From: Setophaga petechia
Lineage: Eukaryota > Chordata > Aves > Passeriformes > Parulidae
Direction: 5' to 3'
NCBI GenBank assembly: GCA_024362935.1
Contig: JANCRA010000010.1
Location: 14,252,501 to 14,316,500, forward strand
Length of the DNA: 64,000 bases
Both the position numbers and the translations under genes were made by a program. Shown here piece by piece: positions 1 through 13,619 of the stretch (positions are counted from its first letter, which is position 1; each line of letters starts with the position of its first letter). The notes beneath the pieces are model-generated. The model was not told where the DNA came from. It saw nothing but the letters and a program-made list of their open reading frames with translations, and searched no databases.

Positions 1-1976
1 GTGGCTGAAATCCTCTCTCCTGCTGCAGGCACTGCCAAGCCCACGATGGGGGCTCAGAGCTGTGATGTGGCCTGAGCCTCACCCCAGTGCAGCATCCTCA
101 TGTACTCTTCCCCAAGTAATCAAATGAAACATTTCACTTTGGCATTGCACAGCCACACTGCATCAAGAAAAACTTTTCAACCTGTTGTTACAAAGAAGCG
201 TTTCTCATGAAATAGTGTGACCTGGATTTCAAGGTTAAAAGAAATATAAATTAAATAATCCATATAGTGAAGCTAGGATTATTTTCTTTTGGTCAAATGA
301 AATGCTCTGGATCAATCCAAAATGAATTTTACAGAAATCCCCCAACAAGTATTTCAGGTTGAGCAAGACAAGTCCCTTCCATCTCCTTAACATGTTTTTC
401 ATTGATCACTTCCACACAAACAGCACAGGGTGAAAGTCAAGACTGGGGTCAAGAGGTGTACCTTGAAGTCCTAGGAAAAAAGAAAACAAACAGGTGAAGT
501 TCATTCACTGAAAGGAGCTGATTTATACAGCTGCTGTTTAAGAGCAGATTTTGCTTTTTGCAAAAATATTCCCTGTACACAGGAGGAGGGTAGGAATACT
601 TAAAATCTCAGAGCAATTAAGGTTTTTTTCCATTTTGAATGAAATTAACTGAGGCAAAATATTAAATGAGACTAATATGCTGTATTCTTGGGAAATATAA
701 ATGCAGAGACCTTGTGTTTATCTGCTTTTTAGATAATTCATGATATACATACCTGTAACAATTTGACATAAAACTGACAGTCAATGATAAACATAATTAA
801 TGGTAAAAATGAAGAGATGCTTAATCCAAACCAAGTTAAAACTCCAGCATACATTCATTATTGCTTGCCACTTGAATTAGCAGCATTTCAGCAAGTCTGT
901 GTAATAAAACACAACTTGTACAGCTTGAAAGCCCTGAAAATGCAAATGGAAAGGTTGGTGCTTCTGCTTTTGTGTCTAGAAGAGAGTAAAAGGAAAGGGT
1001 TTGCCTGCACTCATCTTCCCTAACTTGTGGGAAATAAAAGAGGATATTTTTCAGGTAATATATCTTGGTTTTGCTGTGGATTGCAGACCATTGCAAGGAA
1101 CTCAGGAGCTTTTGAAATGCTGGATTTGAAGTTCCCTTAGTGAATTGAGCTAGGGTATTCAAAATAGGACTTAAATTCCAGTGCTGTTGGAAAGGCTGTG
1201 GTATGACTCTCAAGACTGAATTATGTTTGTGTACTCTGGGTTTGTTTGCAATTTCATCATTGTCCTTAGAGATCACCAAGATTAGCAGCCTTTCCAGAGG
1301 GATGCCCTGTACCCTGCTCCTCCACATCACTCCTGCTCCTTGGGAGCTCAGTAGGCTTTTTCTGTGGTATTTTACTCCTGCCCATGTAAGAGAGAATTAC
1401 TCTGGAAGTGGCTTGTACAAAGTGAAGGAAAAATCACAAGCTGAAGGCACCAAATGTGGCTGTGTCTCTCAAACAAGCCTGGTGATGCATTACAAAACAG
1501 ACTGAAACAGGCTGTGCAGTGAGGTTGTGATTTCTCCAGGGCAAAGAGAGAGCTGGAGCTTGCTGCATGAAGCAGCTCAAGGACCTGATTGTCATAGCTC
1601 AGTGTTGGTGGATTCTTGGACCTTAATTTCAATGAAACCATAGTAGGATCTGCTTCCCTTTGACATCTAAAGAAGAGTTTATAACTTCATTTTGTCAGGC
1701 TGTTTTCCATGTGTTCTCTGCTGTGTGACCTGGATGATGAGCACACACAAATTAATTTTATTTTGAAAATTGGAAGGATTTTGTGTATCATTCTTTTGTT
1801 TTTCCTGCACTGAATGACAAAGACATTTCAGGATGGTGAGCTGTAGCAATCAATATGTGTGTATAGATATGCTTGTGTTTCCTCTGAAAGATTTTCCTGT
1901 CTTGACATTGAATTTCATCTGCCATTTTATTACCCCATTGTCTTATGTGTGAGATACTCAGAATCTAAATTTTCTG
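1..1976. other. Non-coding DNA, no gene recognised
   Basis: No repeat family or protein domain is recognised. The first 30 bases contain a pyrimidine-rich run ending in ctgcag at about 14-29, which resembles a 3' splice site, but each of the three frames after it stops within about 35 codons and no product is recognisable. The rest is AT-leaning, CpG-poor DNA with short open frames on both strands (for example 784-1023 plus and 836-1330 minus) whose translations look like chance. It is probably intronic or intergenic. Confidence 0.6.
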
Positions 1977-2034
1977 TGAGGTATCTGGAGCAGTTTTGTA
2001 TTGTCTGAGGTACCTGGAGCAGTTTGGTATGTTC
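1977..2034. repeat. 29-bp tandem duplication, two copies
   Basis: Two adjacent copies of a 29-bp unit, 1977-2005 and 2006-2034, both starting tgaggta and sharing ctggagcagtt. They differ at about four or five positions, so the duplication is not fresh. The unit matches no repeat family I know. It looks like a simple local duplication by replication slippage or template switching, with no sign of coding. Confidence 0.85.
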
Positions 2035-5000
2035 ATTAGCATTGGTTGCTGGAGGATTCCCATCAGTTTTCCTGTCACTGGGAATGCAGTGAGCAGATCC
2101 CATGGGACAGATGGCTCCTTCCTATGCTGAGTTTGCTGCCTCTGGCCCTGTTAGTGGGCTCAGAACATCATCCCAGGACACCTGGGGCTCTTGAAGAGCT
2201 TTTCATGAGGAACACGACCCATATTTGGGGCAGCCCTTCTGAAGTGGAGGTGAAATCCCCATGGTCATTCATTTGGTCTCTTTGTGAGCCAAGATGTCTT
2301 TCAGCAGCCATGTTGGTGCATTCTCACAGCACTGTATTTATTTAAGTGCCTGCTAATTCTTTTCTTTGTTACAGTTTTAGCCAACCAGTCAGATTTAATG
2401 GACCTAGCTCTTTCAGTCTTCTGCAAAGCCTGTTAAAAATTGCTGTAATATTTTTTTCATTTCTCTCTGTCTTTAATGCTGAAGGGAAGGTAAACGATGG
2501 GGTACATGCCACTGTAAGTGCTTTGGCAATTTCATATCCAGCTCTATGTTGGTGCTGGTAACTTGTTACTAGTAATTTTATTCATTTATTCTGAAATGTC
2601 TCTTACTGACATTTCAGTTTGACACAATTTCTCAGACATATTTCCTGTGCAGAAGAGGGAAAAAAAACCCCTGACAAAATCCCACAAAACCCCACTCTGA
2701 TATCAGAACATCCTTAATCTCTTCCATCAAGAAATCTGATGCAAAAAATGTAGTTATGGCTGGATTTTTCTCCCTCAATTTTTTATTAATTTTTTGCAAT
2801 GGTTTTATCTTCTTTCAGTCTTTCTTTACAGCTCAATTTCTTATCAGCTCTGCAAGTTCTTTGGTAGGATTCCTTTTTGACTTGTGGATTGAAAAATTTT
2901 TTACTGTTTACTTTTTTGTCTTTGCTCATTTGATGTGTTTTTGCCTGCATTTTGAAACTTCCTATCTAATGTTTCTGAGTTGAACTTTTAAACAGGGATC
3001 TCTTATTAACCTGTTTTCTTTATTTTTTTATCCTGTTTGACCACATCACAAATTTTATTGATTTTTTGAAAGAATAAGTAGCAAGTCTTTCTTCTGAGCA
3101 ACTCCTATGGTTTAGTAAACAGCTCCCATGCCTCCCATGAATTCCTTGCCTTTTTGTCTGCAATTTCTAAGTTTCCTAATAGTACCAATTTCTAGGCAGC
3201 TCTTATTTTTAGATTTTAAGCAATCCTGCAGCTCTAATCTTCCTAAGGGCATCACTCAGTTACATTGTAAAGAATATTGCTGCTGATCCTGCTTCACATG
3301 TTCACCACTTCAGCTCAGAGGAGTTTTCTAGAATAAATGCTTTCATCTCAAGTATTTTTCTCAACTGCATGGTTGGCTGTTTGCTCTCTCTTGTCTTGCA
3401 TCTGGGCCAAGCAGCTTTTCTGGGGTCTGCAGCATCCTTGCAGGTTTAGTTTTGCCTCCTGGACTTCCCCCCTGTCCCTCTTGGCCTTGCTGATACCCCA
3501 GCTCACCACCACTACCAACCCTTCTTCAAGAGCTGTCTGCTGTTCCCACATCCAGCTGCAGGACATATTTATTGCTATTTATTAATTTAGTACAGTGTGC
3601 TTATATCATTCCCATTTTACCAAAGAGTTGGGAATGTTTGAAACATGTCTTGGAGGGGAGAGCCAAAGGTGCACTGGCTGCTCCTTGTGTGGAGAAGTCT
3701 GGGAGGTGTTTTCTTTAGAATTTTATTTAAAAGCACACAAAGCTTGGGCTTTTATCTAAGAAAAGGAAGGAAAGCTCCTCTTTTCCTGAGCAACTCCACT
3801 TGTAAGCGAAAAGAGCTTACCCTAATCCCTGCAGCAAGTGGTGATGAAAACCAAGAAATCCAACAAGAAAAGGCCTTTTTCTGCAGCAGCACAAGAATCC
3901 TTGGGCCACATAATTATTCTTTTCTTCAGCAGCTTAATTTACAAAATGTCTTGAATATTCTTGACCTATAGTCAAGAATAGGCACCTACTCATCCTCAAC
4001 ATTACATTTCCTTATGGAATGCCCCATCCTCTGGCAACAAAAGGGTCATTGTGAGAGAATTAATAGTGCCTGAAGGTTTAATAACCTCCAAGGGGAAAAA
4101 CAGCTTGAAGACAATGATTGTTAAGAGCCAGAGCATTTTCTTTGATATATTACACCAGGCAAGAGTGGACTATGACTGTTATTGAGTTCCTGCTATATAG
4201 GAAGTAGCAATGAATTGATCTTGTGAGTTTATTTTTTTGAAAATGTTTTAATTTCAGTGTGTGTGTTCCTTCCTGTTTGGTACAAAGAAAAGCTTTCCGA
4301 AACTTTCTTGGAAGTGTAAGTTAAAATATTATTTTAGAAATAGAGGGGAAGTTGGAACTTTCCTTTTTGTTTTTTGCAATGTGTTGGTAATAAATCATAA
4401 TATGGCATGCATAATATTGTCTTACAAAATATCCTACTCCTTTTAATTGGGAATGCATAATTTTTTAATTTCTCTGCGAGATATCATAAGTGATTTAATT
4501 TTGGGGAGACTGTCCAGACAGGCCTGATTGAAGTGAATAGTTCTCTCCTTTCAAGGCAATCCTTTGTGTTTGTGAGGTTGTTTGCACACTTCACAACCTC
4601 TGCTAGCACGAAGTTGAATGATGACTTTTGAACAGAGTGTTTTGGGTTGTAATGGCAGCAATCAGAGCAGCCATTTTTTTGTGTGTGTGATTGTGGAAGC
4701 CAGGGGATTGCCTCAGATTGTGTGTGGAACCTCATAAGTCACTTCTGGCAACCTTGATCTTACTCAAATTACACTAATCTGGTAATCTGGCTTCAGGACA
4801 GAAATCTATCTAAATGCAAATCTGATTTCTTTAAGCAGAGTTTCCCTCATTAATTCCTTCTTTCCCTTGCTCTTTGCACACACACCTGCTCCTTTGCACA
4901 CATGCAGGCAACAGTCTAGTACATGCAGCTAAAGAATGAGCCAATCAATCTCTGTGCCTGCAGGAAAATAGAGAGATTGTTTATTTCCATATGTAATTAC

Positions 5001-5168
5001 TCCTTATTAAAGGAGCAACAGAACTTTTGACAGGACAAATTATTTTCTTGTGTAAGTAATAAGGGGAAGTGACAGGCACACACAGGGAATGAGTGGGAAC
5101 ACAGCACAAACTCTTTACTGAAGAGAGAGGAGTAGTTTTTGTGTGTGTTTTTGGTTTTTTTTCTACAG
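2035..5168. other. Non-coding DNA, T-rich on the plus strand in part
   Basis: No gene or transposable element is recognised. From about 2720 to 3200 the plus strand is strikingly T-rich with many short T runs, giving a run of open frame rich in Phe and Leu (2756-2983) that reflects composition, not coding. A second hydrophobic open frame at 3337-3585 is also not recognised. At about 4870-4910 a short imperfect repeat of a tttgcacaca motif occurs twice. The stretch holds one clear hairpin, listed separately at 3956-3980. Confidence 0.6.
3956..3980. repeat. Perfect 10-bp-arm hairpin
   Basis: Arms tattcttgac (3956-3965) and gtcaagaata (3971-3980) are exact reverse complements around a five-base loop, ctata. 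The pairing stops at the next base on each side. An inverted repeat of this size is expected about once in a window this long when loops up to roughly 20 bases are allowed, so it may be chance. No gene end is recognised nearby that would make it a terminator, and vertebrate genes do not use such terminators. Confidence 0.7.
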
Positions 5169-5321
5169 AGATATAGGTGATACTGCCAATGTTCAAAGGA
5201 TAGAAAAGGGATATAGCATAACCCCCTATAAGCAAGAAAACTTATGTCATGTGATAATACCATGGGAGAATCCTGCATACCAAAATGAACAGAACCATCA
5301 GTTAATACCCACTCCAGGCTG
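5169..5321 (+). other. Exon-like segment, unproven
   Basis: A long pyrimidine-rich run (about 5135-5163) ends in ctacag, a good 3' splice-site pattern. The reading frame behind it stays open for 51 codons, and the segment closes at a plausible 5' splice site, ctg followed by gtaaat at 5322. The segment is 153 bases, an exact multiple of three, as expected for a frame-preserving internal exon. The peptide has mixed, protein-like composition (it includes NVQRIEKGYSI and IIPWENPAYQN) without low complexity. I do not recognise it as any family. Chance splice-like pairs are common in long introns, so this is a candidate only. Confidence 0.2.
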
Positions 5322-8300
5322 GTAAATCCTCAAAAGTAGAGGGACATTCAAGCCTCTGGTTGGTAGCACTGAGATGCTCCAAGCTGGACAGGATCAAAGA
5401 CAAAGTGTATTTATTTACAGGAGTAGAAAGTCTACTGTAAACAGACAATGCTCTCCCTGGAAGGAGGAGCTGGAACAGTGAGAGGTTGAATACAGGGAAA
5501 TACCTTCACTGCTCAGCAGCTGTGGGCACAGGGAGGAGGCTCTGTGTCCTTACCAAAAACTGACCAACAGAGCCAGGGGCTGAGCAAAGCATTCGTGTGT
5601 GTTCAGGTCATGCTCACTGAGCCTTTCCCCACCTCTAATCCAGGGATCCAGTGGTGCCAACCTGTTTTCTATGTAAGAAAAGAATAAACCCAACTCTGCA
5701 GAAATTGCAGCCAGATGAATGAGGACTTGAAACAATGAACCACTTTCCCCCTCATTTTTCTAAGAACCAAGAGGAGTGAAAATGTCAGTTTTGCTGAGGT
5801 GATTTAGGAGAAATCTTGAATTCTTTGTCTGACAAATAAGAAGCAAACTGAGATAAAGTCAGAGAGCAGGTAGGGAATGTGTAACAGAAAGCATTACAGA
5901 AATGCAGGAACAAACAATGATTTACTGAGGGCTGTTACAACAAAGTGACTTACCAATTCATAAATTCACTGCAAGCTTGCTTTTGTATTATCTCTGCTAT
6001 CACCAGTCCTTAGGACTGATAAGGCACAGCACAAGTAATCTCCAGTCCCTTCAGTCTTTGTCACCTGAGTCACAGAGTTCCCTTCTTTATGCTCAGGCTT
6101 TACTTTTCCCTTCCTGCAGATGTTTGCTGCCTTTCTGTCCATCCTTGCAGCCCTGAGCTGAGCACAGGAGAAGCAGGAGGTGCCTGAGGTTGCTCCATCA
6201 GCTCAGTGTAGCCCCCAGCCCTTCTTTCCTGTCCTGATGGCTGTGGCTGAGGGCAGCACCATGCACACAGCTGGGGACAGGCACATTTGCTCTCCAGATC
6301 AGCTGAAAGAAGTGCTGCCAAGACAATGTCCTCCCTCTGATTTTTACCTCTTAGGCCTTGCAAGCACTTCTGAGCCACAAAGTGCAGTGTGAACTTCCTT
6401 TGCTGTTTCACACAACATCAATTTTTTAAAGCTGACCAATTACAGGAATGTTTACAGCATTTCTCCACTGCAGCTGGCATTAAACATTTAAGATCTCTCC
6501 TCATGAGCCAGACTGGAATCCAGCCCTATACATGCTGGGGGGTCACTGACCCGTGGTGAAGGAGTCCTTCAGGAATCAGTGTAGAGCAAGCAGTGGGAAT
6601 GCAGCTGGCTGGGAGCCCTGCCAGGAGCTGCAGCCTGCTGAGCAAGGGAGCCATGGCATCCCATGCCCAGGATCCCCTGAGGATGCACAGGAGAGTGCAA
6701 AAATTCATTAAGAACCCAAACCATGTTCTGGTTTCCTCCATGCTCTGCCTGGAATGACCATGGGCAATTGCTCAGCACAAGGGGACAGCAAGCAGCTGCC
6801 ATTGTGGGAGCTGTCTTGAGTGGCTGGGAATGAATGTGTCATGTGCTGGGGACTTCTGTATGTTTTTTTATGTGTTGGTCATGACAGAGAGTGGCTGTAA
6901 TATGAGGCTTGCTGCATTATCCTGTGGAAAGGGGAGCAGTGCTGCTCAGGGTCCCTGTCACTGGCTGGAAATGGGGAGGAGCTGCACCCATCCAGCACCT
7001 ATGACACCTTAGACCCTTCCTGGGGAAAGTTTAGCACCTGAAATGCTGAGTCACCAGAGAAGGGAATGAATTAGGGCCAAAGGAATGAAAGTCACATCTG
7101 CTTTGCTGTCCCTGGTGTCACCATGAATCTGCAGGCTAATTTATCTTCAGGCTTGTTGACCCACTTGGAGAATGCTCCCAGTGCAGCTGGACTGACCCAG
7201 GGCCAAGGAGAAGAGGGGCTGGGGAGGGGCTGTGTGCAGGTAGCTCCTGCTCAGCCCTGGGCTGCTGGGACAAGGATCTGAGCCAGAGCTCTCCAAGGTA
7301 TTTATCTGATTCCCCTTGAACAGCAGGAGTGGGGCTACATCTGGGGACAATCATTATTGAGGCACCGTTTGGCTTTTTCTTGGTGGCACCCCCAAACCTG
7401 AGGGATGAGCACAGCTCCTACCAATGTTAAAAGTGTTACACTGCTCTGGTTTCACAGACACTGAAATTATAAATCAACCCTTTTATAGCACCAAGCTGAT
7501 TATTTACACTGTGCCAAGACAAGTCTTTCTCTTAAATTCTCATGCTGCTTTTGAATAAGATGAATTTTTCCTGCTGTTTGCATGAGATGGCAAGAGCAAA
7601 GACATCATCATCTTTAATTCAGAACAGACAGGTTAAGTCATAGCTGAATTTTACACCAGTGCAATTTTATAAATTTCCATCCAATTACTGGAGATTTGTA
7701 CCTGCTGAAATGGAAAAATGCCTGCTTGATGTGTAGATTAAGGCTTGGGACCAAGGAGCACAGAAATATGAAGCAGAAGCTGTTCCTTGGGAAAGGAATA
7801 GAAATGAGAAAGAAGAAGAATTATCCTGCTTTAACCTAATGTTGTTAATCTGTATTGCCCATTATAATCTCGAGTGTCCTGCCTAGTGAAGTGTGCAATC
7901 TGTAGTGCTGCTTCCTGCACAAGCAGTGTATCTAATATAAAGGACTGGCTCAACATCCATCATCATAATTACTGTGTCATAATTTTCTGCCCTTCCTACC
8001 TCTGTTGCAAAGAGATAGAAGAGGCCTTTCAAGTGTTTGAGAATTTTTTGCTAAAATTTTCTCAGTTCTTTTTTTAATATGGAAAATCTGTATTTCTGCC
8101 CTATTTATTTTTTAGGTTTGACCTGAAATAATGAAATATACTTCACTGGGGGATGTAGAAACTTAATTTGAATATCTGAAACCGTGTCTATTTAATTTAA
8201 TATCTGAATTTGCTCTGCTGCACTGAATGGGAGCACTAGGCATATTAGAGGTTTCATTTGAAAAATGCTTCCCCCAAAAAATCCTTAATTCAGTGATCCA

Positions 8301-11300
8301 CACGTTCAGAGATTGCTTGACTCTAAAATTATATAGGAAGAGGTTGCACATGATCATTGCAGCTCAGAGTGGTTAAAATCTGATCTCTCTTTAAGTGTTT
8401 TGTATGAGAGGAGATGAACAATGAGCACAACCCAATCTGTCAGACAGCACCACTCAAAGCTGGGGTATCGTGCCCAAACTTGTGCATGAATGATTGCACC
8501 ACCACTTGGCTTGATATTTCAGTTTACAGGGTTAATTCTCATGGCTGGGAAGCAGAGCTTGGAGGTGTGGTGTGCCTGGCAGCAGCCTGATCAGCCTGCC
8601 CAGGACCAGCAGCAGCTCCTGCCCAGCACAGCCCCCGGGTACACCCCGCTGGGGAAGGTCTGTGAGCAGCACCAGGGCTGGGCAGGGCTGTCCCTGTCCC
8701 TGCAGGAGCAGCTGATGCTCAGGGCTCTCTGCACTGACCCTTGGTGCACTGCTGCTCTGCTGTTTGGGTTTTCCTACAACAGCCCCCAGGAGCATTTTTG
8801 GTGTCACTGACAAGTGATGTCAGTGGTAAGTGACATTTGCTCTGGTTTCTCTGTTGTTTAGGGGCATCATCCCAATTAATGGTGTTGTTACAGGAAGGAC
8901 ATTTCAGCCTGCAAAACAATGACTTGTGTCTGGCTTTGGGTGCCTTGGTGAAGTCCAGAACCAGCCCTGAGCCAGGACACAGGACAGTACATCCAAAACT
9001 GCAGAAAAATTGAATGATACCTTTTGGAGATTAAAAAGGCTTGCACTTTTACTTTAGTGCTTTGGTAAGGGAAGTCCACATAAAGGCTTTTATTACAGAA
9101 AAATATAATTCCATCACTGAAAAGCAATAAAGATTTCTTTGTAAATGTACTGTAGTAAGTGTTACTGAAGAAAATACAAAGTCTCAGTTCCACAAAGGGA
9201 TCCACTTGACAGAAAATGTAATTGAGATCAGGACCTGAACTGACCTGTTCTGTACTCTAGTTGTGTGGTTGGTTTTGTTTATACATTTTGGTTTTATTTT
9301 TAATTATAGAAACATTTTCTGCCTTTAGGTGTTTTTAAACTTGCAGCTTTTTGATGTGTGGGTGCAGAATAAACAAAGAATTGCTTTGGACTGTGCTTAG
9401 GGAACACAGCTAACATGTTAAGCTGTTGAAAAAAAACCAGTGGAGAGTGGTGTAAGCACCAAATCTTTCCATTAAGTCTGTGCAGTTTACTGACAATTTC
9501 TTTGGTTTTAAGAATTGTCTTTTTTTCTTTTCTCTTTCTCTGTGTACTGTTGTATGCAAGAGCTCTGGAAACAATGCCTGTGTACCCACCTTTACTCATG
9601 TGAGTTTCTTTACCAAGAGCTGAGTAGTCTCATTTTTCTCTTAACTCCTTAAGTATTGGGTGGTTTTGTGGGGACCACGTGCCTGCCCAGGCAGAATTCT
9701 GTCACTTCACAAAATGTGGTTCCTGCAAAGCAGATAAAAATAGTATTATCTTTCTTTTCTCTCAGCTACACTAACCTTAACAAGTAAAAATAAAAAAAAA
9801 ATAAAACGGGAAGGTGATGTTTAAATTGATGACATCTCTCTTAAAGATATAAAAACTGATAAGCCTGGATATGAGCCCTGAAAATTCCACTGTGGGATGA
9901 GCTGCCATCCCCCAACACCCTGGGAGAGGTTTTTCTATCACAGATGAAAATTCAGCAAGCTCTGTATCAAATGTTGAGCTCAGCTGCAGCTGTCATTAAG
10001 GCTAAATTTTTGTACATCTGAATATTGAAAACCTTTTAAACTCACCTAATATTATTCTATTACTGGAACACATCTAACAGTAAATTGGAAAAAAAAATTG
10101 GTACCTTCTAAAAAATATGCCTTCCCCATCCATTTTCAGCTTCAGCATTATGTAAAGATGACAGTTATCAGCTATGTAGAAGAGCAGCTATATTAAATGT
10201 TAAATAACCTTTAACAGCACCAAATATTTAATCATAAAAATTAAATTGACAGTGGTGTGGTTCACCTAGTATCCCCTCAAAAGCCTGACAGCATCATTTC
10301 TCATCTATATTGATAAGTACAAGACATCCATAAAATTGTAGGCTCAGTAGCTGCCTATTTATGGGAGGCTATCTAAAACTCATTCATTGCAGGTAATATC
10401 AGTAAGTCAATTCAGCTTAGGCTGATAGCTCATAACTTTTCAGACTGTTGTATTTACTGAGCCATGGACTATCCTTTCTTCAAGTGTACTTGAAAAAAAT
10501 GACTTGTGCTATAAGACTATTTCTTCTCAAAGTATAATTAAGTGCTTTAAAATGAACTCCAAAACTGCAAATTCAAAACAGTATTAGACTTAGGTAATAA
10601 TATAAAAAATATTGCTTTAATAATGCTTTGAAAATTGCACTGAGTATTGGCAGTATTCTTCTGTCTGTAGTAACCCACCCAGAAAATCATCGGTGGGAGC
10701 TTGGTGCCAGGCAGGTTTCCCAGGGTGGCAGGAGCCCCTGGAACAGAGCTAATAAAGCTCCAGGTTTAAATGGAAGATATTCCTCACAAGGGGATGTAAA
10801 TGACTGTGGGTGCAGAATCAGCTCCACAGGGAGCAGCAGAAGGGACAGACAATTCCATTTGGTGGATGTGAAAGTTCCTGGCCAAATTCAGGCCTCCCAA
10901 GCAGTGGAAGCACACCTGTTGATGGTGTTGGCTGCCTGTACCAGCTGCTGATGTTTGGTGTTTGATGTAGGATTTGGTCCTGGTCCTGTCACAGTGGAAG
11001 CAATAAGTTGTGTTTCCCTTACTATGGGAAACTCTCATTTCATGTCTGGTGTTCTGTAAGCACAGCAGAGATGTGCACAATAGAAATTCTCAAGTAAAAC
11101 TGTCCTGTAAATGTTCTGGAAGTGCTTTGTTGAAATTGGCTTGGACAGATTTTTTTTTTATTTGAAGTTAGGGAATGGAATTAAAAGCCCATAGAAAAAC
11201 TCCTATTGACTTTAATAATCTTTTCACTTAGGATAAGAGCTATATATAGTTTACCAATAAATAAACAGAATCAACAGGAGACTTGTAAACTTTAGCAATT

Positions 11301-13619
11301 ATTAAAGTGTGTCAAAATCACAAATGCCCAGGAGTGGAGCTTGAAACCAAGGCAGAATTTAGGCAATGATGTTCCTAGCTGGGAATCTTCCCTTTGCTCT
11401 CCTGTATTGCTTTTTCCCCTTGTTCACCTGAATTTTCTGGTGCTGAAGGTAAAACTAGCGAGAGGCTTTATTTCCCTTTCTGGTAGCAGTGGTCAGATTT
11501 GCTCAGCAATCACTTCTGTCCATAATTCAAGCAGTGAATTGCTGTTTTGGAGGACTTCAGGGTGGAGAATTGCCTTACTGAGCTGTTTCATTATTTTGAA
11601 ATTTCTGTTTCACTGCTTTGTGGCTTCTGATGTTTAGACAGAATTACATTTTAGTTGTGAAAACATTTCCCCTAGAGCCTGAGCTGCAAAGGAGGAGCTG
11701 CTTGTCCCTGCTTCATGTGCAGAGGGAGGGGAAGCTCCAGCTGTGGGGGCCAGGCTCTGTTTTGGGCTCTGTGAGTGGCAGAATGTGTCACAGCTGTCCC
11801 TGACACCTGAAGGGCTGCTGAATTCCCTGCTCCCAAGGGACTGAGAACTGGGGCTGGGGACAAAAGCTCTTTACAAACATGGGCAAAATAGCAGGAGGTA
11901 GGATGAGGGAATAGGGAGAGAGAGATGGTGAAGAATATCTGAGAGAATACTTGTGGTTCTGCCCAGAGCAGGAGGGCTGTGCAGTCTGGGAGAAGGGCAC
12001 TAGTCTGCCCAGGAAATCTTAAGTAATTCAGATGTGAGAGCAGGAATCAGCAGATGGAGCAGCTTTTAGCCAGGAAACCACAGTCCAGGGGTCTCCTTCA
12101 GAGACCTGTTGGACTGCAAAGGAATGACTCACTTTTGCAAGAAGGAGAGGATTTGGAGTGTGGATGGGTTCCCAGGGTTGTTTTTTTATTTGTCCCTGGC
12201 ATGGAGGCACTGGTGGCAGCAAACTTGTTCACAGAATTTCGCAGAAAGCGTCTGAGAGCAGAGGTGCCCACAGCAGCACATCAGCCTTGGCTGGCTCAGC
12301 GTGTCTGGAGCCACAGCCTTGCCCTGACAGAGAAGAACCAGCAGTGTCTGATCTGCCAGGGATCAGTGCTGGTGCTCAGCTGTGGGGCTCTGTCAGCCTG
12401 ACAAGTACCAGCAATGAAAGGTGTCATCATCTGCCACATGCCATAAAATTCTAGCAGGACCAATTGCCACCCCAACAAACAGGGGGGGAAAAATGTCTTG
12501 GACTTGAAGGTAGAGGAAGGCAGATAAATTAATGAAGTTTGGATGCCCAGATATGTGCAAGGGCTGTGACAGCCTGGACCAGAGCAGATGAAAGGTATTC
12601 TATACACTGATTCCTTACGGGAAGTGGTCAAAGGGGAATTTGAGCTTTCTGCTGGGAAAGTTCAAGGTCAATTGGCTTCAGGTCAGGCAAATTTGACAAA
12701 GATTTGATTTTTTTTTCTGGCCATTGCACCATGGGCTGTCCCAGGGTCCCTCAGCTGGAGCTGGAGCCCCCATAGGTGTCCCTTTGCTCTTCCTGGAGGA
12801 AGCCAGAGGGACTTGCTCTGTGTGGTGCGGGAATCCAAAGCAGGCAGAACCTGGGCTGTGGAGCCCAAGAGAGGAAAGGGATTGCCACATCTGATGTATT
12901 GTTTTGTCTTGATTGAGTACAAAATTGTGATTTCTGAAATTTTTCATAGCACTGCTGCCTTCATTTGGAGTTAGAGTTGTAGCATAATATAACTGCCACT
13001 GCATGATAAACTTGACTTCTCATATCAAGCTCATCATGATCCCAAAGTGCTTTGCTGAAGAGGAAGGCTACTGATTCTATCCCCATTTTCTAGATGTAGA
13101 AATGATGACAAAGAGAGATGAATCGATTTACCCTGCAGATAAATTGATTTAGTGAGACTGAATGAAGAATGGTCACAGACCCATCCTGTCTGCATACCTG
13201 AAAGCACAGTGCACCAGAGGAGCAAGAGCCAGCCCTCTGCCCAACACATCCACCAAACACTTGGTGTTTGTCTGTCTCTGGGGCAGGGATGTCACCTGCT
13301 GACCCTGCTGGTGACACTCTCAGGTGTCTGTGCTGGCTCTGTGGCAGCTTTTCCTGGCTATTGCTGTACAGCAGCATCCCCTCCTCAGAGCCTGCTGGCT
13401 CCTGTGTGTGAGTGCAGGTTTTATCTTCCAAGGCCAGCTGCCTTTGCAGGTGCCCTGTGTGGTGCATGGTCAGCTCTGACAGCAGTGTGGAGCTCAGCCA
13501 GGGCGTGCTGCTGATGCAAAGGGCTCGGGGATCTCTCCTGGCCCCGGGGCTGGAATCTTGTTCATGTCCTCTGAAAAGCAGAAGCTGTGGCAGCACCAAT
13601 GTGCCTGGTCAGGGTGAGC
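5322..13619. other. Non-coding DNA, no gene recognised
   Basis: No repeat family, RNA gene or domain was recognised in these 8.3 kb. Several GC-richer pockets (about 6100-6400, 6540-6800, 7180-7340, 8540-8800, 11660-12400 and 13270-13620) carry overlapping open frames on both strands, which is typical of GC-rich, stop-poor DNA. AT-rich stretches lie at about 9760-9870, 10000-10260 and 10480-10630. Runs of G at 7215-7229 come close to a G-quadruplex motif but lack a fourth run. Confidence 0.6.

Noticed and set aside
1..120. Possible terminal exon at the left edge, after ctgctgcag
   Set aside because: Each of the three frames stops within about 35 codons, no peptide is recognisable, and no polyadenylation signal follows at a convincing position.
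7215..7229. Three G4 runs resembling a G-quadruplex
   Set aside because: A fourth run of at least three G within seven bases is missing.
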